The notes: generated by a model from the sequence alone, not told the origin. Numbered from the stretch's first letter, positions 23,280 to 31,088 are shown. The stretch: DNA of 31,323 nucleotides from an uncultured Treponema sp. (GCA_905372235.1 CAJPOF010000020.1:1-31323), one strand, 5' to 3'. A program made the numbers and translations.

Positions 23280-24053
23280 CTATAGTTTAGCAGAATTTTC
23301 GATGATTCTATATGCGATTATATTCACGCTTCCTTTGCCCTTATATTTTTTCATTTCATAGAGTTCGGGATGTTGCTCAAGATATTCAGGCAATTTTTTC
23401 ACTCCGTATTGAAGAATATCAAAATCGGACTTCACACGTTTTATATACGAACCTGCCGCACTTACATTCGTAAAGCCATCCTCATCCTGATATGTGTTCG
23501 AGGCAATTTTCAGAAGATTGTTCAGTTCTGTTTCAAGTTTATTTTTGGGTTTTAAGATAATATTTTCCTGAGACGAACCGCCGTTCTGCTCAACCGTTTT
23601 TTCCGTGCGGGCGACACTTCCAAGCCGTTCAAGATAAAAAAATTTGTCGCAAGATTTTATGAACGCCTCGGAAGTAGATTCCTTTCCGACTCCTATCACG
23701 GTTTTTCCGACTTCCCGAATTTTTATGGCAAGCGGAGTAAAATCGCTGTCGCTTGAAACGATGGCGTATATGTCATAATTTGAATTATACAAAAAATCCA
23801 TCGCATCGATGGTCAACGCCATGTCGGTTGCGTTTTTTCCCCGCACGTAGTCAATCTGCTGAATCGGCTTTATCGCCAACTGCCTGAAATCTTCCTCCCA
23901 ATTTTTTAGGTTCTCCTTTGTCCAATTGCCGTACGCCCTTTTTACGACAATTCTTCCAAACGCAGAAATCTCGTAGATTGCCGATTCCATTTTCTTTTCC
24001 TGCGTGTTGTCGGCATCGATTAAGAGCGCAATAGTTTTTTCATTTTCCTGCAT
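23280..24053 (-). CDS. NYN-domain nuclease-like protein with C-terminal OST-HTH (LOTUS) domain
   Basis: A predicted RNA-acting protein of 257 residues. Residues 7-147 are a NYN (PIN-like) domain with the acidic residues of the active site: D13 and D15 in LIDADN, D77 in KNATDMAL, and D102 and D104 in SSDSDF. Residues 170-252 match an OST-HTH/LOTUS fold (KLETELNNLL, DGFTNVSAAGSYI, Gly-rich end). The ATG at 24053 is chosen over one at 24167 because AGGAG lies 6 bases upstream and the protein then begins right before the NYN core. The short hairpin GAAAGTT-TC-AACTTTC (24082-24097) lies in the leader. The substrate and pathway are unknown; LabA-like annotation is also used for this family. Confidence 0.82.
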   Translation of the reverse strand: MQENEKTIALLIDADNTQEKKMESAIYEISAFGRIVVKRAYGNWTKENLKNWEEDFRQLAIKPIQQIDYVRGKNATDMALTIDAMDFLYNSNYDIYAIVSSDSDFTPLAIKIREVGKTVIGVGKESTSEAFIKSCDKFFYLERLGSVARTEKTVEQNGGSSQENIILKPKNKLETELNNLLKIASNTYQDEDGFTNVSAAGSYIKRVKSDFDILQYGVKKLPEYLEQHPELYEMKKYKGKGSVNIIAYRIIENSAKL

Positions 24054-24137
24054 TTTTTCTCCTAAAATAAAAAGTCGGGAAGAAAGTTTCAACTTTCGAT
24101 TGATTTTTAATGCATGTTCGTAGCAAGTCAAGAACGT

Positions 24138-24171
24138 GCGATAAATACAAAAGTTTGCGTTTAGCAAACTT
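24138..24171 (-). terminator. Terminator of the ptsI-der-merR operon
   Basis: On the minus strand AAGTTTGC (24171-24164), loop TAAAC, GCAAACTT (24158-24151), then TTGTATTTAT. The perfect 8-bp stem and T-rich tail lie about 25 bases after the merR stop. Confidence 0.55.
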
Positions 24172-24194
24172 GAGATAAAAATGGCGGCGATATT

Positions 24195-24527
24195 TCAAAC
24201 GCCGTTTTTCTGTCTTTTTTTAATGCAAAGATACAACTCCGTAAGTTCGCCCCGCAAAAGATGAATTTTGTTCATAAGCTCAAGATTTTTGTTCACGGAA
24301 TCCGCATCGTCCAAGATTTGGTTTCTGGCCCCTTCTATCGTGAATTTCTTTTCGTAAACAAGATATTTCAAACGGAGGACAAGTTCCAACTCCCGCTGAT
24401 TGTAGATTCGCCTTCCGCCTATGTCTTTTTCCGGAGCGAATCCGGGAATCACATCTTCCCAATAGCGAAGAACATGGGCTTTTACGCCCGCGATTTCCTC
24501 AACCTCGCCGATTGAATAAGTCCTCAT
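24195..24527 (-). CDS. MerR-family transcriptional regulator (small)
   Basis: A 110-residue protein with an N-terminal MerR-type winged helix. YSIGEVEEIAGVKAHVLRYW (4-23) is the recognition motif and GGRRIYNQRELELV (37-50) the wing and second helix. There is no metal-binding cysteine cluster, and the remaining helices are too short for a large effector domain, so it is like the stress/nucleoid type and not a metal sensor. Its ATG overlaps the der stop in ATGA, so it is translated by coupling to der. No target can be read from the sequence. Confidence 0.88.
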   Translation of the reverse strand: MRTYSIGEVEEIAGVKAHVLRYWEDVIPGFAPEKDIGGRRIYNQRELELVLRLKYLVYEKKFTIEGARNQILDDADSVNKNLELMNKIHLLRGELTELYLCIKKRQKNGV

Positions 24528-26074
24528 CTTTCAAACCTGTCTTCCCATTTTTGACGGCTTGCTTTTATCTCAAACTGGACAGGAATTTTATCGAATCCCA
24601 AATCTTCCCGAACCCTGTTTTTCAAATATGTCATGTAGGTTTCGGGAACGACTTCGGGTCTGGTAGCAAAAATCAAAAACGAAACCGGATTTGTGCTTTT
24701 TTGGGTCATGTAACGAATCTTAAAATGGGCGGTCTTGCTTGCAGGAGGCGGATATTTAAAAAGCCAATCCTTCAACGCCATGTTCAAAGCCGCCGTATCA
24801 ACTTTATGAAAAAGCTGTTCGTGCATCTGAATCGCTTGGTCAAGCAAATCCTTTAGGCCCTTTCCCTCCAGCGCAGACAAAGGAACAATCGGCGCAAACT
24901 CCATTTGCCCGAACATTATGTTTATCCATTCTTTACGCTTTTTGAAGGCTTTTTTATCCTGTTCCGCTTGTGTATCCCACTTGTTAAGAACAAAAATTAT
25001 TCCTCGCCCCCGCTCAAACGCCAAACTGCAGATTTTTTTGTCCTGCTCGGAAAGTCCTTCGTTCGAATCTATCATCAGAAAAACGATGTCGCATCTGTCA
25101 AGCGTCTTAATTGCCCTGTTCACAGAATAATATTCTACATTTTCCCGAACCTTTGACTTTCTGCGGATTCCTGCCGTATCAAGGACTTCGAATTTCCTGT
25201 TCCGATATTCAAATTCTCCCTCGACCGTATCCCGTGTCGTGCCCGCATAATCGCTCACGATAGAAAGATTTTCATGTGTAAGCCTATTCGTCAGCGTGGA
25301 TTTTCCCGTATTGGGCTTTCCGACAATGGCGATTCTTATAGGGAGTTCTTTCCGACCGATTTCCTTTACTTTAGAAAAATCACAGCGTTCAACAAGCCGC
25401 TCCTGCAGACTTCCGATATTGTCGCCGTGACTTGCCGAAATGAAAAAAAGTTCTTTGAATCCGAACCGCGCATAATTCCAAGCGACGCTCTCGTTCCTTC
25501 CGCCTTCCGTCTTATTGACGACGGCAATCAGTTTATCCCAATAAGGACGCATTTTTTGAATGAAATCTTCATCCTCGCCAGTAATCTGCCCTGCCTCCAA
25601 AAGCAGAACGACAATATCCGCTTTTGCAATCATTTCCAAGGAACGTTCGACCACCAAATCATCAAGGACGGCTTCCATAGTTCCAACATCTCGCTGCAGT
25701 TTGTAACCGCCCGTATCCACAAGATGAACAGGCTTCCCGTTTATCATTGCAGTGCCTTCAACAGGATCGCGGGTAACTCCCGGCGTAGGGTCTACGATTG
25801 CAAGTCGCCTTTGCATTAATCTATTGAAAAGCGTGGATTTTCCGACATTCGGTCGTCCGGCAAGAACCACAAGCGGAAGTCCTTCATAATTCCGCCTTGC
25901 CATTCCGTTGAAACGCTCTTCCTTGGAGTCAGAGATATCCGATTCGTCATTTTCTTTATCAGGAGCATCATCCGTATTTTTTTCGATAGAATTTTTCAGT
26001 TCGTCCCTGAGTTTTTCTTCATCCGAAATAGGTTTCGGTTTTGAAAAATCAGGTTTTCGCTTTTTTTTTGCCAT
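24524..26074 (-). CDS. der: Ribosome-assembly GTPase Der (EngA)
   Basis: Tandem GTPase needed for maturation of the large ribosomal subunit. Domain 1 has GRPNVGKS (73-80), DTGG and NKTE, with Glu in place of the usual Asp in NKxD. Domain 2 has GKPNTGKST, DTAGIRR and a standard NKWD. A KH-like domain closes the protein. At 516 residues it is longer than the usual 440-490, because of about 66 extra N-terminal residues that are Lys-rich and then strongly acidic (36-53). The start is supported by AGAGGAAAT before the ATG. It lies 28 bases after ptsI and overlaps merR by 4 bases. Confidence 0.95.
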   Translation of the reverse strand: MAKKKRKPDFSKPKPISDEEKLRDELKNSIEKNTDDAPDKENDESDISDSKEERFNGMARRNYEGLPLVVLAGRPNVGKSTLFNRLMQRRLAIVDPTPGVTRDPVEGTAMINGKPVHLVDTGGYKLQRDVGTMEAVLDDLVVERSLEMIAKADIVVLLLEAGQITGEDEDFIQKMRPYWDKLIAVVNKTEGGRNESVAWNYARFGFKELFFISASHGDNIGSLQERLVERCDFSKVKEIGRKELPIRIAIVGKPNTGKSTLTNRLTHENLSIVSDYAGTTRDTVEGEFEYRNRKFEVLDTAGIRRKSKVRENVEYYSVNRAIKTLDRCDIVFLMIDSNEGLSEQDKKICSLAFERGRGIIFVLNKWDTQAEQDKKAFKKRKEWINIMFGQMEFAPIVPLSALEGKGLKDLLDQAIQMHEQLFHKVDTAALNMALKDWLFKYPPPASKTAHFKIRYMTQKSTNPVSFLIFATRPEVVPETYMTYLKNRVREDLGFDKIPVQFEIKASRQKWEDRFER

Positions 26075-26102
26075 ATTTCCTCTGAATGCTGCTGCGAAAA
26101 AA

Positions 26103-27821
26103 TCAAAGTCTGTTCAGACGTTTTAACGAAATCGCCTGAAGTTCTGCAATCGAAAATCGGGAGAGCATTTTTTTTGCCTTGGAAATCAAATTCGGACTCA
26201 TGCTCAATGAGCGGATTCCCATTCCGCCAAGGACAAGAATGCTGTCTTTTCTGCCAGCCATCTCACCGCAGACAGAAAGCGGAATTCCTTCCCGTTTTGC
26301 GTTTTCCATTGTCATGGAAATCAGGCGTAGCACCGCAAGATTAAATTCATCATACAGATAACTTACATTGCTATTTTCACGATCTACCGCCAAAGTATAC
26401 TGAGTAAGGTCGTTTGTTCCAAGGCTGAAAAAATCGCTTACCTTGGCAAGACAATCCGATGCCACGGCGGCAGCGGCGGTTTCGACCATTATTCCAATCG
26501 GAACTTTTTCGTCAAACGGGATTTTTTCTGCGGAAAGTTCCTTTCTGACTTCGCTCGCAAGCGCAAGGCACTGTTCCACCTGATCGGTCGATGTTATAAG
26601 CGGAAGCATGATTCTGAGTTTTCCGTACACGCTCGCTCTATACAACGCCCTAAGCTGGGTCTTGAAAACCTGCGGATAATTCAGACTAAGACGAATCGCA
26701 CGCATTCCCATAAGCGGATTTTTCTCCTGAAACGTCGGAATATCCGCAGAATTGATTAATTTATCTCCGCCCGCATCCAAAGTTCGAATCGTAACGGGTT
26801 TTCCTTTCATCGTTTCAAGGACTTTTTTATACGCCTCAAATTGTTCTTCTTCATTGAAAGCGCGTGCAGCCGCATGACGGGACGTGTCGGTCTTCGACAT
26901 ATAAAGAAATTCCGTTCTGAAAAGCCCGATTCCGTCCGCTCCGTGAAGCATGGCGATTTCCGCTTCTTCCGGAGAACCGATGTTCGCATAAATCTTGAAA
27001 AGCTCTCCGTCCTTGGTAAGAGCGGGCTTGCCCCTGTATTCAAGAAGACTTTCCTGTTCCTGAAGTATTTTGGCAATTTTTTGCCTGTATTCGGAAAGCG
27101 TATCAGAATCAGGTTCTACAAGGATTTTTGCGGAAGTCGCATCGATTATCACGGTTTGCCCGTTTTTCACCTGATTTTTCACTCCGTCTTCATGCACTCC
27201 CACAAGAGTCGGAATTCCATAATTTCTTGCAAGAATCACAACATGGCTCGAGATCCCGCCTTCGGTAAGCGCAAGCCCTGCAATCTTTCGCTTTGAAAGA
27301 ATAATCGTGTCCGTGGGACTTAGCGACGAAGCAAAAATAACGCTGCCATCGGGAATCATGTTTATGTCAAATGGATTTATTCCGAGCATCTGGTCAATAA
27401 CACGACCGAAAATGTCCGTGATGTCCTGCGCACGTTCCGAAAGATATTCGTTCCCCGCGCTTCTTAGACGGGCAGCGTATTCCTCCGCCTTTAAATCAAT
27501 CATATATTTGATATTGTAAAGCGTTTTTTCATATTCATCCTTGACCTCTTTCAGAAAAACCGGGTCGGAAAGCATCAGAATGTACGCTTCAAAAATTTCT
27601 CGCTGAATCGCATTTTCTTTTTCCGCAGAAAGCTTGGAAAGTTTGTCGGAAATATCCGCAGAGATTATTTTTTTTGCATTCTCGAACCTTTTCCAGCCCT
27701 CTTCAAGGTCTTTTTCAAGAATCTTAGTTTTGGGAATTATACGCTTTTCAGATTCGGGAATAACAAACGCCGTCCCGATTCCGACCCCCTCCGAAGCCGA
27801 AATGCCAAGAAATACTTCCAT
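26103..27821 (-). CDS. ptsI: Phosphoenolpyruvate-protein phosphotransferase (PTS Enzyme I)
   Basis: Takes phosphate from PEP and passes it to HPr. The 572 residues are a standard length. The phosphorylated histidine is H193 in GGISSHVVILAR; the usual text is GGRTSHxxIxAR, so the neighbouring residues are divergent. The PEP-binding domain has GIGLFRTEFLYM (297-308), TLDAGGDK (347-354) and SLGTNDLTQY (466-475), with the catalytic C518 in CGEMAG. Neither HPr nor sugar permeases are in the window. The start codon sits 8 bases after a perfect promoter and has no ribosome binding site, suggesting leaderless or near-leaderless translation. It heads the operon ptsI-der-merR. Confidence 0.94.
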   Translation of the reverse strand: MEVFLGISASEGVGIGTAFVIPESEKRIIPKTKILEKDLEEGWKRFENAKKIISADISDKLSKLSAEKENAIQREIFEAYILMLSDPVFLKEVKDEYEKTLYNIKYMIDLKAEEYAARLRSAGNEYLSERAQDITDIFGRVIDQMLGINPFDINMIPDGSVIFASSLSPTDTIILSKRKIAGLALTEGGISSHVVILARNYGIPTLVGVHEDGVKNQVKNGQTVIIDATSAKILVEPDSDTLSEYRQKIAKILQEQESLLEYRGKPALTKDGELFKIYANIGSPEEAEIAMLHGADGIGLFRTEFLYMSKTDTSRHAAARAFNEEEQFEAYKKVLETMKGKPVTIRTLDAGGDKLINSADIPTFQEKNPLMGMRAIRLSLNYPQVFKTQLRALYRASVYGKLRIMLPLITSTDQVEQCLALASEVRKELSAEKIPFDEKVPIGIMVETAAAAVASDCLAKVSDFFSLGTNDLTQYTLAVDRENSNVSYLYDEFNLAVLRLISMTMENAKREGIPLSVCGEMAGRKDSILVLGGMGIRSLSMSPNLISKAKKMLSRFSIAELQAISLKRLNRL

Positions 27822-27829
27822 ATAACGAT

Positions 27830-27859
27830 ATTATAACAAATGACTTTGAAAAATGTCAA
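27830..27859 (-). promoter_or_regulatory. Consensus promoter of ptsI (near-leaderless)
   Basis: On the minus strand TTGACA (27859-27854), an 18-base spacer and TATAAT (27835-27830), both perfect hexamers. The -10 ends 8 bases before the ptsI ATG. Confidence 0.8.
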
Positions 27860-28189
27860 ATAAACGAAATTCGTGTTGATGTTGCCGGATTACGGACGAA
27901 CCAGAATTGCCGGAAAACCAAGACAATTTTCACTAAAAAACGATTGATGCCGGCGAGCCGTGTGCGCTGATTCTCCCATTTTGGGTAATTGCTCCTGCTT
28001 GGACAAAGCCCTGTTGTTCCACGGGGAAGGGCGGTTGCTTCGGAATAAATATTTTCTCTTAAAATATTCGTCTTGCGTCAAAAAACAAAAACGGTAGCGG
28101 ACGGTAAAACTTTTTTACTTTTACGGACTGAAATTTATTTTCAATTCGCCTTAAAGTATCCGTCCACACGACCGCATTCATTTTCCCTG

Positions 28190-28219
28190 GGCATGGAAGA
28201 GCCACTCTCTTCCCACGCC
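28190..28219. repeat. Strong hairpin downstream of the YD-repeat gene
   Basis: GGCATGGAAGAG (28190-28201) pairs with CTCTTCCCACGCC (28207-28219) with one wobble and one bulge, loop CCACT. CCGTCC/GGACGG form an outer stem. No T run is present, so it is not a typical intrinsic terminator. Confidence 0.6.
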
Positions 28220-28233
28220 GAAATTGCGGACGG

Positions 28234-28968
28234 CTAATAAGTCTCCCATTCGATTTGCTCTTTTACGGCACTGTTTTCGTGATAGCGGTACTCGTAAAAC
28301 TTTTCCATGACAGTGCCGTCCTCGTCAACGTTTTTTTCATACTGAACGTACTGAACGCGACCGTCGGCATTGTACTCATAAGAAGTTTCTGTTCCATCGT
28401 AGGATTTCCGGTAGATTTCGTTTCCGGCGTCGTCATAGGCATGCCGATCTTCATATCCGTTACTCATTTTTTCGTAAATGAGATTTCCTCTATTGTCATA
28501 CTCATACCATATCTCAGAGCCGCTGCCGCTTTTTGCATGAATTTGCTTCCCGTTGCAATCGTATTCATACCACGACTTATTTCCGTCGTTGCGCTTAGAG
28601 TAAATCATGTTCCCGTTTGCGTCGTACTCATAGAAAGTCTTGTCTCCGTTTCCGCATTTCCAGCGGATTTCATTACCCTTTTCGTCATATTCATGCCAAC
28701 TTTCCCTGCCGGGCGCACTTTTCCAGTGAATCAGATTCCCGGAAGCGTCATATTCATAGTGCGTTTCCATACCATCGGCGGTTTTCCAATGAATCTCATT
28801 GCCGTTTGAATCGTATTCGAACCATTCTTCATCGCCGTCGCTTGATTTAGCGTGCACGATATTTCCGTTGAGGTCGTATTCGGAAATACGAGAACAGCAA
28901 AGCCGCTTGTCGGCAAGTTTTCCGTCCACCGTTAGTTTTTTTAACGCCTTTTCACCGAGCTTTTCCAT
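28234..28968 (-). CDS. YD-repeat (RHS-like) protein, stand-alone and without signal peptide
   Basis: A 244-residue protein built almost wholly of about nine copies of a 21-residue repeat of the form YEYDxNGNxIHxKxxxGxExW (residues about 29-215). Residues 1-27 are a short Lys/Leu-rich lead and residues 216-244 a charged tail. The repeats resemble the YD/RHS repeats that form beta-sheet shells in large toxins and wall proteins. Here there is no signal peptide, no membrane segment, no toxin C terminus and only one small shell's worth of repeats. AGGAG lies 5 bases before the ATG. Function unknown. The antisense strand shows a long open frame that is simply a mirror of the repeats. Confidence 0.82.
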   Translation of the reverse strand: MEKLGEKALKKLTVDGKLADKRLCCSRISEYDLNGNIVHAKSSDGDEEWFEYDSNGNEIHWKTADGMETHYEYDASGNLIHWKSAPGRESWHEYDEKGNEIRWKCGNGDKTFYEYDANGNMIYSKRNDGNKSWYEYDCNGKQIHAKSGSGSEIWYEYDNRGNLIYEKMSNGYEDRHAYDDAGNEIYRKSYDGTETSYEYNADGRVQYVQYEKNVDEDGTVMEKFYEYRYHENSAVKEQIEWETY

Positions 28969-29106
28969 AAAATCTCCTTTAGTTGAGTGTAGTTTACAGA
29001 GTATATGTTTTTTTTGAGTAGGAAAAAATGATTGAAAATCCCAGTGGCTTTTAGTTTGTTTTTACGTTTTGTCCGCAGTGTCAGATTGAATCGAATGTAA
29101 AAAGTT

Positions 29107-29532
29107 TTATTCTTCTCTGCTTCTATTACCAAAAGTTTTTCTGTATAGAAAAATGCTTCCATAAATAAAACCTAATGAACCTGCAGAATATGCAAAAGGA
29201 AACATATCGTTTTTATCTTTTATTAAACAAAGAATTATATCGTGTACTATTCCAAAGAGACCACCAATCGCACCAATTATTATAATGAAATAGCAAAAAA
29301 ACTTAAAAACCGATTCCGGGCAGGACGGATTAATTTTTTGAAGGCCTAAAACTACAAAAATCATTCCCCATGCAACAAAGAAAAGACCGATACTTATTCC
29401 AAAGCCTAAGAGTGCTTCCAATAGTTTTATATCTTTGCAAATACAAATAATACAATTCAATATGCAAACAACAAAAATAGTTCCCAAGATGAGTTTTACG
29501 TTCTTTTCAAAAAAATTAATTATTTTTTCCAT
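29107..29532 (-). CDS. Small four-helix membrane protein
   Basis: A 141-residue predicted inner-membrane protein; no family recognised. Hydrophobic segments lie at about 12-32, 41-63, 78-104 and 113-131, with a short basic/acidic C terminus (RKTFGNRSREE). AGGAAGG lies about 5 bases before the ATG, which supports a real gene. The region is AT-rich, with codon use unlike the aro operon. It is followed by the YD-repeat gene 138 bases downstream and preceded by another small membrane protein on the same strand, suggesting an accessory cluster. Confidence 0.68.
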   Translation of the reverse strand: MEKIINFFEKNVKLILGTIFVVCILNCIICICKDIKLLEALLGFGISIGLFFVAWGMIFVVLGLQKINPSCPESVFKFFCYFIIIIGAIGGLFGIVHDIILCLIKDKNDMFPFAYSAGSLGFIYGSIFLYRKTFGNRSREE

Positions 29533-29628
29533 ATTTCCTTCCTAGCAGAATAGCGGACTGACTGACATTTACTCAATATGCATTACCGCAAATGTAATGT
29601 CGGGTTGAAGGAGGTGGTAAAAGCTTTA

Positions 29629-29976
29629 TCATTCTCCGTTTCTAATACCAAAAGCAATCATTCCGATAAAGAACCATAATGCTACTGATAATACATTAAT
29701 GATAACAAATGGCAATAATTTATTTTTCTTAACCGAAAGCCAAATTGGAATTATTGTACCAAGAATTATAACTATGCTCATAAGATTACCCCAAAAACTA
29801 TACCTTGAAAGAATAAACAACGGCACACCAAGCAAAATCAATAAATAGTCTTCTTGAAACATTTCAATGAATGTGATTGAGCCATCGAATATTTTGAAAA
29901 TAAATAATGATAATACAAACAAGGATAAGAAAATAAGGAGATAAATACCGATAATGGCGACTTTTTTTTGTGTCAA
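29629..29976 (-). CDS. Small four-helix membrane protein next to the XRE regulator
   Basis: A 115-residue predicted membrane protein without a recognised family. Hydrophobic segments are at about 7-28, 43-57, 64-81 and 87-110, and the C terminus is short. The start is TTG at 29976; no in-frame ATG occurs before residue 39, and only a weak purine stretch lies upstream. It starts 24 bases after the stop of the XRE-type regulator on the same strand, so the two are probably one transcription unit. A small regulator plus membrane protein pair is a common accessory layout, but no function follows from it. Confidence 0.62.
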   Translation of the reverse strand: MTQKKVAIIGIYLLIFLSLFVLSLFIFKIFDGSITFIEMFQEDYLLILLGVPLFILSRYSFWGNLMSIVIILGTIIPIWLSVKKNKLLPFVIINVLSVALWFFIGMIAFGIRNGE

Positions 29977-30000
29977 TTTTATCTTTTTCCACTCATCTAT

Positions 30001-30324
30001 CTATATATATTTTTCCGAGAGGGCATCGACGATTTTTGCGATGGATTCAAGGTCTTTGCTGCTGAGCTGTTCCATTTTACACAGCAGCAGTTCAGGTAAG
30101 GCGGCATGTTTTTTTTCGTAATGTGTTTTGCCGGTTACAAGAAATTCTGCGGAAACACCGAGGAATTGTGCTATTTTTATGGCGTTCTCCGCGTTGGGCA
30201 GTGATTTTTGTCCCGAAAGATAATTGTCGATAGTGTTTTTGCTGATTCCCGTGCCGGAAGCAAGCTCCTTTACCTGTATATCTTTTGCGTCAAGCAATTT
30301 TTTCAGATTCGCAGAAAAATCCAT
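30001..30324 (-). CDS. XRE-family helix-turn-helix regulator
   Basis: A 107-residue protein with an N-terminal HTH_3 domain (residues 5-65: LKKLLDAKDIQVKELASGTG, then NTIDNYLSGQ and the NAIKIAQFLGVS helix) and a short helical C terminus (EQLSSKDLESIAKIVDALS). It resembles phage- or plasmid-type repressors in size. The ATG has no ribosome binding site; TATAAT (30336-30331) ends 6 bases before it, so the message is likely leaderless. It leads the small membrane protein gene. The intergenic side carries several short inverted AAGT/ACTT motifs that could be operator sites; this is inference. Confidence 0.85.
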   Translation of the reverse strand: MDFSANLKKLLDAKDIQVKELASGTGISKNTIDNYLSGQKSLPNAENAIKIAQFLGVSAEFLVTGKTHYEKKHAALPELLLCKMEQLSSKDLESIAKIVDALSEKYI

Positions 30325-30330
30325 ATGTCA

Positions 30331-30336
30331 ATTATA
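30331..30336 (-). promoter_or_regulatory. -10 box of the XRE regulator gene (leaderless geometry)
   Basis: Minus-strand TATAAT (30336-30331) ends 6 bases before the ATG (30324). No convincing -35 lies at 16-18 bases; TTGTCA is 20 bases away. Activation or autoregulation may compensate. Confidence 0.5.
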
Positions 30337-30673
30337 CTTTTTTAAGTGTGAAAACTTGACAAAATAGCTTTTATAAGTAAATAATAGATGTATAATGACT
30401 TAATTAAGCGTCTTACGAAGCATTAAGACTATAAATATCGACATGGCATTTGTTAAGTGCTTTATTCACGATCTTGATATTAAAAAGAATATAAAGGGAT
30501 AAAAATTTATTGCAGTTTACAGAAATAAGAACTTGATAAATGTAGGCGATTAATGTCCATATGGTAATTTTTTGCAGAAAAAAGTTTATTCAAAAGCATT
30601 GAAATGCAATTCTCTATAACTGAGAGTTGGCGGAACCATTTTAAGCTGAAAGAAAAAATTTTGAAAACATAAA

Positions 30674-30690
30674 TTCTGCGATATGCAGAA
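30674..30690 (+). promoter_or_regulatory. Hairpin abutting the lipoprotein ribosome binding site
   Basis: TTCTGC (30674-30679) pairs with GCAGAA (30685-30690), loop GATAT. AAGGAG (30691-30696) begins at the next base. It may affect ribosome access. Confidence 0.35.
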
Positions 30691-30701
30691 AAGGAGTTGA
30701 A

Positions 30702-31088
30702 ATGAGGACAAAGTATTTTTTGAAAATGACTGGATTTTTGGTTCTAAGCATTATGCTTGGAGTTGTTATGAGCTGTAACCATGATAGTCATGATGTTACA
30801 AATACGGAAAAAAGCCTCGATGGGATTGTTTTAATCCAAGATGATACCTACCAAATATATCTGCATTTCTTAAATAATCAGGTTTTTTATGTTTATAATG
30901 ATAGCGGCATATTTAAAAAACAAATTACAGGCGGTTATAGTGGAACTACAGTACACTTTGGAACAAATCCGCCTATTACAGCAACAACTATTACCTCAAG
31001 TGCTGTAATTTTTAGCGATGGAAAAGTAATTCAAATACTTACTGATCCTGCTCTACTTGAAAAAATAAAAACTGCAAAATGGGCATAG
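30702..31088 (+). CDS. Putative small lipoprotein
   Basis: A 128-residue predicted lipoprotein of unknown function. Residues 1-24 form a signal peptide (MRTKYFLK, hydrophobic core, VVMS) and C25 is the likely lipidated cysteine of a VMSC lipobox; Met and Ser before the Cys fit the relaxed spirochaete pattern. The mature part is short, polar and beta-prone (TYQIYLHFLNNQVFYVY), then ends in a Lys-rich helix. AAGGAG lies 5 bases before the ATG. Its size and layout resemble the lipoprotein at 1543-2025, though it lacks the Gly-rich linker and the two are not clearly homologous. Confidence 0.75.
   Translation: MRTKYFLKMTGFLVLSIMLGVVMSCNHDSHDVTNTEKSLDGIVLIQDDTYQIYLHFLNNQVFYVYNDSGIFKKQITGGYSGTTVHFGTNPPITATTITSSAVIFSDGKVIQILTDPALLEKIKTAKWA

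Larger units (their letters stand above)
27822..28233. other. Structured intergenic region upstream of ptsI and downstream of the YD-repeat gene
   Basis: The ptsI promoter occupies 27830-27859. The rest shows no gene that I support; a 63-codon minus-strand frame (27890-28081) lacks a ribosome binding site. Secondary structure is abundant. AATATTTT-CTCTT-AAAATATT lies near 28050. A strong hairpin GGCATGGAAGAG/CTCTTCCCACGCC lies at 28190-28219, and CCGTCC/GGACGG arms (28160-28165 and 28228-28233) enclose it. This could be the folded 3' end of the YD-repeat mRNA or a small RNA. Confidence 0.5.
30325..30701. other. AT-rich intergenic region between divergent XRE and lipoprotein genes
   Basis: I see no gene here. 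It holds the XRE -10 box (30331-30336) with no good -35, several TATAAT-like strings including a plus-strand one at 30391-30396, short palindromes such as GCATT-GA-AATGC (30597-30608), and the hairpin before the lipoprotein ribosome binding site. The base composition is markedly more AT-rich than the operons to the left. Confidence 0.5.

Noticed and set aside
24054..24167. 38-residue N-terminal extension of the NYN protein
   Set aside because: AGGAG sits before the internal ATG at 24053, and the extension would read through the leader hairpin and the upstream terminator side.
25623..25640. NKTE in place of NKxD in the first GTPase domain of Der, as a sign of loss of function
   Set aside because: Glu variants at this position occur in Der proteins of other bacteria, and the rest of the domain is intact.
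27890..28081. 63-codon minus-strand frame between ptsI and the YD-repeat gene
   Set aside because: No ribosome binding site or known family, and it overlaps structured non-coding DNA.
28255..28809. 184-codon plus-strand frame opposite the YD-repeat gene
   Set aside because: Antisense mirror of the 63-bp repeats; the sense strand has a ribosome binding site and a clear protein repeat.
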